64,000 nt of DNA, from the NCBI RefSeq assembly GCF_003586285.1, contig NZ_QUBR01000002.1, positions 1,178,001-1,242,000 on the forward strand. The letters run 5' to 3'. The position numbers were made by a program, and so were the translations under genes. The DNA is from Aeromicrobium endophyticum (GTDB lineage Bacteria; Actinomycetota; Actinomycetes; Propionibacteriales; Nocardioidaceae). Below the pieces are notes generated by a model that was given only the letters and a program-made list of their open reading frames with translations, was not told the DNA's origin and did no database searches. This document shows positions 24,233-32,420 of the stretch, piece after piece (position 1 is the stretch's first letter; the number at the start of each line of letters is the position of its first letter).

Positions 24233-25648
24233 GTGCGGTCGATCGTGCCGTCGTCGCTGACCGGACGCCTCGTCGTCACGGTCGTCGCCCTGGTCGCCGT
24301 GGCCAGCCTGCTGGTCGCGGCGGCCGTCACCCTCGTGATGGGGACCTACCTCACCGACCGGCTCGACGAGAAGCTGTCGGACTCCCTCGCCCGCGCCGAG
24401 CGCGCACCGATGTTCGTGTTCGACGACGGGCGTCCCGGCGAGGGCCGGCCCAATCCCGGCCGGGGGCAGGACGTCGGGCTCATCACGGTGGTGCCGGGAC
24501 GTCCGGGCTCGATCGTCACGCAGAGCGGCGACGCACCCCGCATCTCCACCGCCGCTCGAGACGCCTTGGCCGACATCGCCGCCGACGGGACGGCGCACGA
24601 CGTCGACCTGCCCGCGTACGGCTCGTACCGCGTGCTGGCCGACACGGCGCCCGACGGCTCGACGTTCGTGGTCGGGCTCCCCCGCGACGACGTCGACGGG
24701 ACGATCTCGAGCCTTGTGTGGTGGGAGGTGCTCCTCGCCCTCGCTGCCACCGTCGCGGCGGCGTTCATCGGACGCCTGCTGGTGCGACGCCAGCTGCGAC
24801 CGCTGCGCGACGTCGCCGCGACGGCCCACCAGGTCACCGCCCTGCCGCTGTCGTCCGGCGAGGTGGGCCAGACCGTTCGCGTGCCCGCCGGCCTGACCGA
24901 TCCCGGCACCGAGGTCGGTCAGGTCGGCGGGGCCCTCAACCAGCTGCTCGGCCACGTCGAGCAGGCGCTCGACGCCCGCCACGAGAGCGAGCAGCAGGTC
25001 CGGCGCTTCCTGGCCGACGCCTCTCACGAGCTGCGCACCCCCCTGTCGACCATCAAGGGGTACGCCGAGCTGAGCCGCCGCACCGGGCGCGACGACCCCG
25101 ACCAGATCCTCGCCAAGGTCGAGTCCGAGGCCGCGCGCATGTCGACCCTCGTCGAGGACATGCTGCTGCTGGCCCGGCTGGACGCCGGTCGCGACGTCGA
25201 GCGTCGACCGGTCGACCTGACCCGCCTCGTCGTCGAGGCCGTCGACGACGCGCGCGTGCGCGACCCCGAGCGACGCTGGACGTTCGACGTCCCCACCGAG
25301 CCCGTCACCGTCACGGGCGACGAGCAGCGGCTGCACCAGGCGGTGACCAACCTCGTCACCAACGCGACGCGGCACACGCCCCCGGGCACGACCGTGTCGG
25401 TCCGCCTGGTCCGAGCCGAGCAGGTGCGCATCGACGTCCACGACGACGGCCCCGGCATCGACCCCGAGCTGCTGCCGACGGTCTTCGAGCGGTTCACCCG
25501 CGGCGATTCCTCGCGCACCCGCGCCTCCGGTGGCGCGGGCCTCGGCATGTCGCTGGTCGAGGCGATCATGCACGCGCACGGCGGCCAAGCGACGGTGCGC
25601 AGCGTCCCGGGCGACACGACGTTCTCGCTGACGCTGCCCGCCGACTGA
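24233..25648 (+). CDS. Membrane sensor histidine kinase (HAMP, HisKA, HATPase)
   Basis: 471 residues. Membrane helices at about 11-37 and 162-183 enclose a sensor domain of about 125 residues outside the cell with a Gly/Pro/Arg-rich patch (GRPGEGRPNPGRGQD). HAMP follows, then HisKA with the phosphorylated His at about 265 (SHELRTPLSTIKGY), and the ATPase part (NLVTNATRH, DDGPGIDPE, GGAGLGMSLVEAI). The GTG start is 3 bp after the response regulator stop. It should phosphorylate the upstream regulator in response to an envelope signal. The unit ends 84 bp before the GT39 gene, in an interval that carries a third copy of the operator. Confidence 0.92.
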   Translation: MRSIVPSSLTGRLVVTVVALVAVASLLVAAAVTLVMGTYLTDRLDEKLSDSLARAERAPMFVFDDGRPGEGRPNPGRGQDVGLITVVPGRPGSIVTQSGDAPRISTAARDALADIAADGTAHDVDLPAYGSYRVLADTAPDGSTFVVGLPRDDVDGTISSLVWWEVLLALAATVAAAFIGRLLVRRQLRPLRDVAATAHQVTALPLSSGEVGQTVRVPAGLTDPGTEVGQVGGALNQLLGHVEQALDARHESEQQVRRFLADASHELRTPLSTIKGYAELSRRTGRDDPDQILAKVESEAARMSTLVEDMLLLARLDAGRDVERRPVDLTRLVVEAVDDARVRDPERRWTFDVPTEPVTVTGDEQRLHQAVTNLVTNATRHTPPGTTVSVRLVRAEQVRIDVHDDGPGIDPELLPTVFERFTRGDSSRTRASGGAGLGMSLVEAIMHAHGGQATVRSVPGDTTFSLTLPAD

Positions 25649-25670
25649 CCGCACCCCGGCGGGCGGACGG

Positions 25671-25687
25671 TCACAGGGAGGGCACAG
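25671..25687 (+). promoter_or_regulatory. Direct-repeat operator, site C
   Basis: TCACAGGGAGGGCACAG, same layout and 11-bp spacing as sites A and B, upstream of the GT39 gene. It links that operon to the two-component system. Confidence 0.55.
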
Positions 25688-25732
25688 ACTCACCACACCG
25701 CCGCCCCAGCACCCGGCCACATCGTGGATGCC

Positions 25733-27745
25733 ATGACCCAGACCACGATCTCGCCCCCACGACCGGCCGACCAGTCCCCCGCGGCCCACGACACCGCGTC
25801 GCCGATGCCATCTCGAGCCCACCGCCTGTGGCGCGGACGCGACGACGACTCCCCGTACGTCCGGCCCGCCCTCCTCGGTCTGCTGCTGGGCACGGCGCTG
25901 CTGTACCTGTGGGGGCTCGGCTCGTCGGGCTGGGCCAACTCGTTCTACTCCGCGGCCGTCCAGGCGGGCTCGGAGTCGTGGAAGGCGTTCTTCTTCGGCT
26001 CGTCGGACGCGGCCAGCTCGATCACGGTCGACAAGACCCCGTTGTCGCTGTGGCCGATGTCGCTGTCGGTGCGCCTGTTCGGGCTGTCGTCGTGGGCGAT
26101 CCTCGTGCCTCAGGCGCTGATGGGCGTGGCGTCCGTCGGGCTGCTGTACGCCACCGTGCGCCGGACGACGCACAGCGCCTGGGCGTCGCTGCTCGCCGGA
26201 GCCGTCCTCGCGGTGACGCCCGTGGCCGTGCTGATGTTCCGCTTCAACAACCCCGACGCCCTGCTGACCCTGCTGCTGATCGGCTCGGTGCACGCCACGG
26301 TGCGCGCGATCGAGAACCCGGCGCGGGACGTGCGGTGGCTGGCCCTCGGCGGCGCGCTCGTCGGCCTCGCCTTCCTGACCAAGATGCTGCAGGCGTTCCT
26401 CGTGCTTCCGCCGCTCGCGCTGGTGTACCTGCTCGCCGCGCGCGTCACGGTCGGCACGCGGCTCAAGCACCTGCTGATCGCCTTCGGATCGATGGTCGTC
26501 GCCGGCGGCTGGTGGATCGCGATCGTCGAGCTGTGGCCGGCCTCGAGCCGTCCCTACATCGGCGGTTCGCAGAACAACTCGATCCTCGAGCTGACGCTGG
26601 GCTACAACGGCGTCGGACGCCTCAACGGCAACGAGACCGGCTCGGTGGGCGGCGGCGGAGGCTGGGGCGAGACGGGTCTGCTCCGGCTCTTCACGTCCGA
26701 GATCGGCGGACAGGTGGCGTGGCTGCTGCCTGCGGCGCTCGTCCTCCTCGGGCTGGGCCTGTGGTTCCGCCGGCACGCCGGACGCTCCGACCGGCAGCTC
26801 GTCGGCCTCGTCGTGTGGGGCGGGTGGCTGCTGGTCACGGGCCTGACCTTCAGCCTGATGGCCGGCATCTTCCACGCCTACTACACGGTGGCGCTCGCAC
26901 CGGCGATCGCCGCGCTGGTCGGCATCGGCGCCGGCATCCTGTGGGACGAGCGCCGGACGGTCGTGGCCACCCTGGGTGCCTGCTTCGTGGTCGCCATGAC
27001 CTCGGTCGTGAGCTTCGTCCTGCTCGACCGCTCGGACGACTTCGTGCCGTGGCTCAGGTACGCCGTGGTCGCGGTCGGGATGTCGTCGGCCTTCCTGCTG
27101 GTGCTGCACCGCCTGCTGACCCGACGTGCGGTGATCGCGGTGATCGCCACGGCCCTGGCCGCCGTGATCGCCGGGCCGGCCGCCTATGCCGTCGACACCG
27201 CCGCGACGCCGCACACCGGCTCGATCCCGTCGGCCGGTCCCAGCGCCGGCGGCGCGGGCGGCTTCGGCGGCCGCGGCATGGGAGGTCCGCCGCCCGGGAT
27301 GACGCAGGGACGGCAGCTGCCGAACCAGGCGGGCGGCCAGGTGCAGGTGCCCGGTGGCCGGGGCGGAGGCGCCGGAGGCCTGCTCAACGGCTCGCAGTCG
27401 ACCGACGCCATCGATGCCCTCCTGGCGACCGACGCCGACTCGTACACCTGGGTCGCGGCCGCCGTGGGCTCCAACACCGCGGCCGGCTACCAGCTCGCCA
27501 CGGGGCTGCCCGTCATGGCGATCGGTGGCTTCAACGGATCCGATCCGAGCCCCACGCTGGCCCAGTTCGAGCAGCGGGTCGCCGACGGCGAGATCCACTA
27601 CTTCATCGGTGGAGGGGGCATGGGCGGCCGGGCGAACGGCGGGTCCAGCTCCAGCTCGGAGATCGCCGCCTGGGTGGCCGCGAACTTCACGGCCCAGACC
27701 GTCGACGGCGTGACGATCTACGACCTGAGCGGAGGCCTCCGATGA
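25733..27745 (+). CDS. GT39 family (YkcB-like) membrane mannosyltransferase
   Basis: 670 residues. About ten membrane helices with GT39/ArnT marks: SSGWANSFYSAAVQAGSESW in the first loop and DKTPLSLWPMSLSVRLFG (the DKPPL motif). The C-terminal 200 residues are outside the membrane: a Gly/Pro/Met/Gln-rich linker (GGRGMGGPPPGMTQGRQLPN) and a soluble domain (YTWVAAAVGSNTAAGYQLAT, VMAIGGFNGSDPSPTLAQF) typical of YkcA/B-like proteins. It should use polyprenyl-phosphate-sugar made by the GT2 protein encoded next, with which it overlaps by ATGA. A GTG at 25724 is an alternative start. No clear ribosome site; the two-component system's putative operator lies upstream. Confidence 0.85.
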   Translation: MTQTTISPPRPADQSPAAHDTASPMPSRAHRLWRGRDDDSPYVRPALLGLLLGTALLYLWGLGSSGWANSFYSAAVQAGSESWKAFFFGSSDAASSITVDKTPLSLWPMSLSVRLFGLSSWAILVPQALMGVASVGLLYATVRRTTHSAWASLLAGAVLAVTPVAVLMFRFNNPDALLTLLLIGSVHATVRAIENPARDVRWLALGGALVGLAFLTKMLQAFLVLPPLALVYLLAARVTVGTRLKHLLIAFGSMVVAGGWWIAIVELWPASSRPYIGGSQNNSILELTLGYNGVGRLNGNETGSVGGGGGWGETGLLRLFTSEIGGQVAWLLPAALVLLGLGLWFRRHAGRSDRQLVGLVVWGGWLLVTGLTFSLMAGIFHAYYTVALAPAIAALVGIGAGILWDERRTVVATLGACFVVAMTSVVSFVLLDRSDDFVPWLRYAVVAVGMSSAFLLVLHRLLTRRAVIAVIATALAAVIAGPAAYAVDTAATPHTGSIPSAGPSAGGAGGFGGRGMGGPPPGMTQGRQLPNQAGGQVQVPGGRGGGAGGLLNGSQSTDAIDALLATDADSYTWVAAAVGSNTAAGYQLATGLPVMAIGGFNGSDPSPTLAQFEQRVADGEIHYFIGGGGMGGRANGGSSSSSEIAAWVAANFTAQTVDGVTIYDLSGGLR

Positions 27746-28977
27746 CCGCCACCGTCGAGGCGCCCGCTGCCCGCACCTCCCCTCGCCCCGCACCCGCGCT
27801 CGACGTCGTCATCCCCGTCCACAACGAGGAGAAGGCCCTCGTGGCCTCGGTCGAGAAGGTGCGAGCCCACCTGCGGGGCCTGCCCTTCGAGCACCGCATC
27901 ACGATCGCCGACAACGCGAGCACCGACGCGACCGACCGGCTCGCGCGCGAGCTCGCCGCCCGCTTCGACGACGTGCGGGTCGTCAGCCTGACCCGCAAGG
28001 GCCGCGGTCGTGCGCTCAAGGAGGCCTGGTCGCGCTCCGACGCCGAGGTGCTCGTCTACATGGACGTCGACCTGTCGACCGATCTCAACGCGCTCCTGCC
28101 GCTGGTCGCGCCCCTGTTGTCACGGCACTCCGACCTGGCGATCGGCTCGCGCCTGGCCCGGACGTCGCGCACGACCAGGGGCCCGCGGCGCGAGGTCATC
28201 TCCCGCGGTTACAACGTGCTGCTGCGCAGTGCCCTGCGTGCCCGGTTCTCCGACGCGCAGTGCGGGTTCAAGGCCATCCGCCGCGACGTCGCCGCCCAGC
28301 TGCTGCCGCTCGTCGAGGACGACGAGTGGTTCTTCGACACCGAGCTGCTGATCGTCGCCGAGCGTGCCGGGCTGCGCATCCACGAGGTGCCCGTCGACTG
28401 GGTGGACGACCCGGACAGCCGGGTCGACGTCGTCCGCACCGCGCTGGCCGACCTGCGCGGCATGGGACGGCTCGGGTGGTCGTTGGTGCGCGGACGCATC
28501 CCGCTGGCCGAAGTGGCACAGGCGCTGGGCCGCGCCACGTCCGACAGTGCCAGAGGTCGCCTCAGCGCGCAGATGGTCGTCTTCGCGATCATCGGCGTGC
28601 TGTCGACCGCGGCGTACGGGCTGCTCTACCTGCTGCTGCGGGGCGCCCTGGGAGCCCTCGAGGCCAATGCGGCCGCTCTCGCCCTCACCGCGGTGGCCAA
28701 CACGGCGGCCAACCGCCGGTTCACCTTCGGTCTGCGCGGGCCCGACCGAGCGCTCCGCCACCACCTCCAAGGACTGCTCGTGTTCGCCTGCGGGCTGCTG
28801 GTCACCAGCGGCACGATCTGGGCGCTGCGCGCCGTCGAGGGGGACGGGCACCCGCTCGTCGAGGTCGTGGCACTCACCGCCGCGAACCTGTTCGTGACGG
28901 TCATGCGCTTCGTCCTGATGCGGTCGTGGATCTTCGCGAGCTCGCACCGCACGTCACCCGAGGTCGTGCGCGGATAG
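27742..28977 (+). CDS. GT2 polyprenyl-phosphate glycosyltransferase fused to a GtrA domain
   Basis: 411 residues. Residues about 15-250 form a DPM1/YkcC-like GT2 domain: VIPVHNEE, ADNASTDAT, YMDVDLSTD (the DxD metal site), AQCGFKAIRRD and DDEWFFDTELL. Residues about 285-405 are four membrane helices of the GtrA family (FAIIGVLSTAAYGLLYLLL, ANTAANRRFTFG), which are linked to flipping polyprenyl-phosphate sugars. One protein may therefore both make and translocate the lipid-linked donor used by the GT39 enzyme encoded just upstream (ATGA overlap). It is the last gene of the operon, ending 32 bp before a strong hairpin. A very long frame running into it from 23419 is a GC-rich artefact. Confidence 0.88.
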   Translation: MTATVEAPAARTSPRPAPALDVVIPVHNEEKALVASVEKVRAHLRGLPFEHRITIADNASTDATDRLARELAARFDDVRVVSLTRKGRGRALKEAWSRSDAEVLVYMDVDLSTDLNALLPLVAPLLSRHSDLAIGSRLARTSRTTRGPRREVISRGYNVLLRSALRARFSDAQCGFKAIRRDVAAQLLPLVEDDEWFFDTELLIVAERAGLRIHEVPVDWVDDPDSRVDVVRTALADLRGMGRLGWSLVRGRIPLAEVAQALGRATSDSARGRLSAQMVVFAIIGVLSTAAYGLLYLLLRGALGALEANAAALALTAVANTAANRRFTFGLRGPDRALRHHLQGLLVFACGLLVTSGTIWALRAVEGDGHPLVEVVALTAANLFVTVMRFVLMRSWIFASSHRTSPEVVRG

Positions 28978-29009
28978 TCGTCCGCGACACCGCCTGGGAC
29001 CACCACGAA

Positions 29010-29047
29010 CGACACCGCCCGCCAGGAGGACCTGGCGGGCGGTGTCG
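29010..29047. terminator. 17-bp perfect hairpin, two-way terminator
   Basis: 17-bp perfect stem (29010-29026 with 29031-29047), 4-nt AGGA loop, between the convergent GT2 operon and tRNA-Ala. Confidence 0.85.
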
Positions 29048-29065
29048 TCGAGCTGATGGTGTCTG

Positions 29066-29138
29066 TGGAGCATAGGAGATTCGAACTCCTGACCTCTTCC
29101 ATGCCATGGAAGCGCGCTACCAACTGCGCCAATGCCCC
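29066..29138 (-). tRNA. tRNA-Ala (anticodon GGC)
   Basis: 73 nt, folding to a full cloverleaf. The acceptor stem GGGGCAT/ATGCTCC contains the G3:U70 pair that identifies alanine tRNA; the anticodon arm CTTCC-ATGGCAT-GGAAG presents GGC; the T arm has GTTCGAATC. The discriminator is A73 and CCA is not encoded. It is followed by the hairpin at 29010-29047. Confidence 0.96.
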
Positions 29139-29167
29139 GCGTTGGCCCCTTCAGCAGGGCCTCGCCA

Positions 29168-29197
29168 ATCTTAGCGTGCCGCCTCCGGATGGCCCAA
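29168..29197 (-). promoter_or_regulatory. Promoter of tRNA-Ala
   Basis: TTGGGC (29192-29197), 18-bp spacer, TAAGAT (29168-29173), about 30 nt upstream of the mature tRNA 5' end. Confidence 0.5.
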
Positions 29198-29205
29198 ACC
29201 GGGGG

Positions 29206-29865
29206 TCACTCCTCGTCCGACATGACGGGCTCGGGGAGGGTCCCGGCGTTCCACTCCGTGAGCCGCCACTTGGACCAGTCGCCGTTGCGGTTCTCCTCCA
29301 TGACGGCCCACGAGCAGTTGCTCAGGCCGCCGAAGCTCGACCAGTGCGACTCCGGGATCTGCAGGAACGCGCAGGCTCCCGTGCGCAGGACGGCCCCGTG
29401 GGCCACCACGACCAGCGTGCCGCCGGCCGACAGCCGGGTCAGGTGGTCGGTGAGCGCCTCGGCCAGCCGCTCCCCCGCACCCCGGTACGTCTCGCTGCCG
29501 GGGATCTGGGTCTGGTCGCCCTCGACCCAGGCCCGCATGCCGTCGGGGAACTCCGCCCACGCCTGGCGCCACGTCATGCCCTCGCGCTCGCCGAAGTTCA
29601 TCTCGCGCAGCCGCGGGTCGAGCTCGACCTCCTGCCCCGTCAGCTCGGCGAGCCGCAGTGCGGTGTGGTGGGCGCGCACCAGATCGGAGCTGACGATGCG
29701 CTCGGGGCGCAGGGCGGCCAGCCGCGCCGCGGCCGAGCGGGCCTGCTGACGCCCGACGTCGTCGAGCTGGGTGTCGGTCTGGCCCTGCACGCGACCGGCG
29801 ACGTTCCACTCGGTGCGCCCGTGGCGCCACAGGACGACGCGTCGCTGGTGGGATGCGAGCGTCAT
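29206..29865 (-). CDS. Histidine phosphatase family protein (GpgP-like position)
   Basis: 219 residues of the phosphoglycerate mutase-like superfamily: LWRHGRTEWN with the phospho-accepting His near residue 14, SSDLVRAHHTA, the acid residue in EMNFGEREGMTW, and the second His in VVVAHGAVLR. In mycobacteria the gene in this position after nadD-rsfS (Rv2419c) is glucosyl-3-phosphoglycerate phosphatase; the same order here supports but does not prove that role. The start ATG overlaps the rsfS stop (ATGA). The ending (LPEPVMSDEE) is acidic. Confidence 0.85.
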   Translation of the reverse strand: MTLASHQRRVVLWRHGRTEWNVAGRVQGQTDTQLDDVGRQQARSAAARLAALRPERIVSSDLVRAHHTALRLAELTGQEVELDPRLREMNFGEREGMTWRQAWAEFPDGMRAWVEGDQTQIPGSETYRGAGERLAEALTDHLTRLSAGGTLVVVAHGAVLRTGACAFLQIPESHWSSFGGLSNCSWAVMEENRNGDWSKWRLTEWNAGTLPEPVMSDEE

Positions 29866-30215
29866 GCCACGGGAACGGTCGGGCAGTCGCTCCACAGCCG
29901 CTCGAGGGCGTAGAAGACCCGCTCCTCCTGGTGCTGCACGTGCACGACGATGTCCTGGAAGTCGAGCAGCACCCAGCGCCCCTCGCGCTCGCCCTCTCGC
30001 CTGACCGCCTTGACGCCGAGGGCGATCATCCGCTCCTCGATGGCGTCCTGCACGGCCTTGACCTGGCGCTGGCTCGAGGCCGAGCACAGCAGGAACACGT
30101 CGGTCAGCGCGAGCTGGTCGGAGACGTCGAAGGCGATGATGTCGGTGGCGAGCTTGTCGTCGGCGGCGTCGGCGGCGGCGCGCGTCAGCTCGACGGCGCG
30201 GTCGGTGGCTGTCAT
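29862..30215 (-). CDS. rsfS: Ribosome silencing factor RsfS
   Basis: 117 residues, normal length for RsfS/Iojap. Family marks: [20 protein letters not shown] near the N-terminus, [39 protein letters not shown] and [14 protein letters not shown]. It binds ribosomal protein L14 and blocks subunit joining under starvation. It overlaps nadD upstream and the histidine phosphatase downstream by ATGA at both ends, so translation of the three is coupled. Confidence 0.95.
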   Translation of the reverse strand: MTATDRAVELTRAAADAADDKLATDIIAFDVSDQLALTDVFLLCSASSQRQVKAVQDAIEERMIALGVKAVRREGEREGRWVLLDFQDIVVHVQHQEERVFYALERLWSDCPTVPVA

Positions 30216-30856
30216 GTGGTGGTGCCTCTTCTGGTGGTCGCGGCGGGCGGTGTGGACGCCCGGTAGAGCTCGTGCTTGCCGATGTACTGCACGACGCCGT
30301 CGGGGACGAGGTACCAGACGGGCTCGTCGCGCTCGACCCGGTCGCGGCAGTCGGTCGACGAGATGGCGAGGGCCGGGATCTCGACGAGGGTGATGCGGTC
30401 GGCCGGCAGGCCGTCGAGCGTCGCCTCGTCCATCTCGTGCCCCGGACGGGTGACGCCGACGAACTGCGCCAGGTCGAACAGCTCGTCGTGGTCGCGCCAC
30501 GTGAGCAGGGCGGCCATCGCGTCGGCTCCGGTGATGAAGTACAGGTCGGCGTCGGGGTGCAGCGCCGACAGGTCGCGCAGCGTGTCGATCGTGTAGGTGG
30601 GGCCGTGCCGGTCGATGTCGACGCGGCTGACGTTGAAGCGCGGGTTGGCGGCCGTCGCGATGACGGTCATCAGGTAGCGGTCCTCGGCCGGCGAGACCGT
30701 GCGGTCGGCCTTCTGCCACGGCTGACCGGTGGGTACGAAGACGACCTCGTCGAGGTCGAACCACGACTGGACCTCGCTCGCGGCGACCAGGTGGCCGTGG
30801 TGGATGGGGTCGAACGTGCCGCCCATGACCCCGACGCGTCGACGGGCGGTGTCCAT
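30212..30856 (-). CDS. nadD: Nicotinate-nucleotide adenylyltransferase
   Basis: 214 residues. The nucleotidyltransferase signature [12 protein letters not shown] is at the N-terminus, with [22 protein letters not shown] and the C-terminal [10 protein letters not shown], which corresponds to the usual ISST-x-IR motif. It converts nicotinate mononucleotide to deamido-NAD in NAD synthesis. The ATG at 30856 is 5 bp after the stop of the small membrane protein gene, and the end overlaps rsfS. Confidence 0.95.
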   Translation of the reverse strand: MDTARRRVGVMGGTFDPIHHGHLVAASEVQSWFDLDEVVFVPTGQPWQKADRTVSPAEDRYLMTVIATAANPRFNVSRVDIDRHGPTYTIDTLRDLSALHPDADLYFITGADAMAALLTWRDHDELFDLAQFVGVTRPGHEMDEATLDGLPADRITLVEIPALAISSTDCRDRVERDEPVWYLVPDGVVQYIGKHELYRASTPPAATTRRGTTT

Positions 30857-30861
30857 GCGGA

Positions 30862-31014
30862 TCAGGAGTGCTCGCGACCCTTGCCGAACGCCAGCAGGGC
30901 CAGGACGAGGACCACCAGGATGGTCAGCGCGATGGCGCCGACACCGTACGGGTTGATCCCGATGTCGCGCAGCTGGTGCTCGGACTCTTCGGCGGCGACG
31001 AGGAACGAATGCAT
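30862..31014 (-). CDS. Small single-helix membrane protein between proA and nadD
   Basis: 50 residues: an acidic N-terminus ([19 protein letters not shown]), [11 protein letters not shown], one membrane helix ([12 protein letters not shown]) and a charged tail GKGREHS. It is too short for most gene callers. It has its own leaderless promoter (TATCCT 6 nt upstream) and leads directly into nadD-rsfS-phosphatase, with 5 bp to nadD. The family is not known to me; small membrane proteins in this position occur in other actinobacteria, but I cannot verify homology. It is supported as a gene by promoter placement, operon spacing and a coherent topology. Confidence 0.7.
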   Translation of the reverse strand: MHSFLVAAEESEHQLRDIGINPYGVGAIALTILVVLVLALLAFGKGREHS

Positions 31015-31020
31015 GACGCG

Positions 31021-31026
31021 AGGATA
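31021..31026 (-). promoter_or_regulatory. Candidate -10 box for the nadD operon
   Basis: TATCCT 6 nt before ATG 31014, in the proA-nadD gap; drives the small gene and nadD-rsfS. Confidence 0.45.
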
Positions 31027-31079
31027 TCAGTGCAGTCGCGGCGGCGAGTCATCAGCGACGACGACAGCCGCGTGCGCCG

Positions 31080-32327
31080 TCAGCGCACGTGGCCGTCGCC
31101 GGTCACGACGAACGTCGTGGTGGTCATCTCGGTGAGCCCCATGGGACCCCGGGCGTGCAGCTTCTGGGTGGAGATGCCGATCTCGGCCCCGAATCCCAGC
31201 TCTCCGCCGTCGGTGAAGCGGGTGGAGGCGTTGACCATGACCGCGGCCGAGTCGACACCCGTGGTGAACCGGGTCGACGACGCCAGGGACGACGTCACGA
31301 TCGCCTCGGTGTGCCCCGACGAGAAGCGGCGGATGTGCTCGACGGCCTCGTCGATCGACGCGACGACCCGGGCCGAGATGTCGAGCGAGAGGTACTCGGC
31401 GGCGTAGTCGTCGTCGGTCGCCGGCACGACGTCGTGGTGGGCACCGACGAACGTCGCGTCGCCGTGGACCGTGACCCCCGCCTCGTGCAACGCCGCGACG
31501 ACGCGCGGCACGAACGTGTCGGCGACGGCCTGGTGCACCAGCAGGGACTCGGCCGCGTTGCAGACGCTGGTGCGGTGGGTCTTGGCGTTGAGGACGATGT
31601 CAAGCGCCATGTCGAGATCGGCGTCGGCGTCGACGTAGACGTGGCAGTTGCCCACGCCGGTCTCGATGACCGGCACGGTCGACTGCTCGACCACCGCCTG
31701 GATCAGGCCGGCACCGCCGCGCGGGATGACCAGGTCGACCAGGCCCCTGGCCTGCATGAGGTGGGTGGCCGACGACCGGTCGTCGGCCGGCACCTGCTGG
31801 ATCGCGTCGACGGGCAGACCCGTGGCGGCGAGGGCCTCGCGCATGATCTCGATGATCGCCGCATTCGACCGGGCCGCCGACGACGAGCCGCGCAGCAGCA
31901 CCGCGCTGCCGGCCTTGAGGCAGATCGCCGCGGCGTCGGCCGTGACGTTGGGGCGCCCCTCGTAGATCATGCCGATGACGCCCATCGGCACGCGCACCTG
32001 CTGCATGCGCAGACCGTTGGGCAGCGTGGACCCGCGCACGACCTCGCCGACCGGGTCGGGCAGGGCGGCGACGTCACGCAGCCCTTGGGCGAAGGCCGCC
32101 ACGCGATCGGCGTCGAGACGCAGGCGGTCGACGACGTTCTCGCCCGTGCCGGCCTCGCGGGCGAGCCGGACGTCGACGTCGTTGGCGGCCACGATCGACG
32201 CCGTGCCTGCCACCAGGGCGTCGGCCATGGCGTGCAGGGCGGCGTCCTTATCGGCACGGGTGGTGACGGCGAGGGTCGCGGCGGCGGTGCGGGCGCGCCG
32301 TGCGGCGGCGTGGACCAGTTCTCTCAC
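31080..32327 (-). CDS. proA: Gamma-glutamyl phosphate reductase
   Basis: 415 residues, full length for ProA. Visible motifs: [31 protein letters not shown], the catalytic Cys in [14 protein letters not shown], and [22 protein letters not shown] written across the C-terminus in two blocks. It reduces glutamyl-5-phosphate to the semialdehyde, the second step of proline synthesis. The GTG start at 32327 is supported by TAGGAT 7 nt upstream; a longer frame to 32408 would run into the terminator after proB. Transcription is thus separate from proB, unlike many bacteria where the two are coupled. Confidence 0.95.
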   Translation of the reverse strand: MRELVHAAARRARTAAATLAVTTRADKDAALHAMADALVAGTASIVAANDVDVRLAREAGTGENVVDRLRLDADRVAAFAQGLRDVAALPDPVGEVVRGSTLPNGLRMQQVRVPMGVIGMIYEGRPNVTADAAAICLKAGSAVLLRGSSSAARSNAAIIEIMREALAATGLPVDAIQQVPADDRSSATHLMQARGLVDLVIPRGGAGLIQAVVEQSTVPVIETGVGNCHVYVDADADLDMALDIVLNAKTHRTSVCNAAESLLVHQAVADTFVPRVVAALHEAGVTVHGDATFVGAHHDVVPATDDDYAAEYLSLDISARVVASIDEAVEHIRRFSSGHTEAIVTSSLASSTRFTTGVDSAAVMVNASTRFTDGGELGFGAEIGISTQKLHARGPMGLTEMTTTTFVVTGDGHVR

Positions 32328-32334
32328 GCCCCAG

Positions 32335-32340
32335 ATCCTA
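32335..32340 (-). promoter_or_regulatory. Candidate -10 box deciding the proA start
   Basis: TAGGAT 7 nt before GTG 32327. Confidence 0.5.
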
Positions 32341-32358
32341 GTGGGCCCCTGACCTCCG

Positions 32359-32413
32359 GGGCGGTGCGCCAGCGTCCACCGCGGTCGCCGAGATGGACGC
32401 CGGCGCACCGCCC
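32359..32413. terminator. Hairpin after proB
   Basis: 20-bp stem with one mismatch (32359-32378 with 32394-32413), 15-nt loop, ending 8 bp past the proB stop. Separates proB from proA. Confidence 0.75.
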
Positions 32414-32420
32414 GGCAGGC

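Noticed and set aside
23435..27793. A 1452-codon open frame on the minus strand
   Set aside because: Low-complexity Arg/His/Gln/Val-rich antisense frame of high-GC genes; no domain and no ribosome site.
23419..28977. A single open frame of 1852 codons on the plus strand
   Set aside because: Its first 1,440 codons are Arg/Pro/Ala-rich and lie out of frame over the regulator, kinase and GT39 genes, which have clear domains. Only the end (27742-28977) is a real gene.
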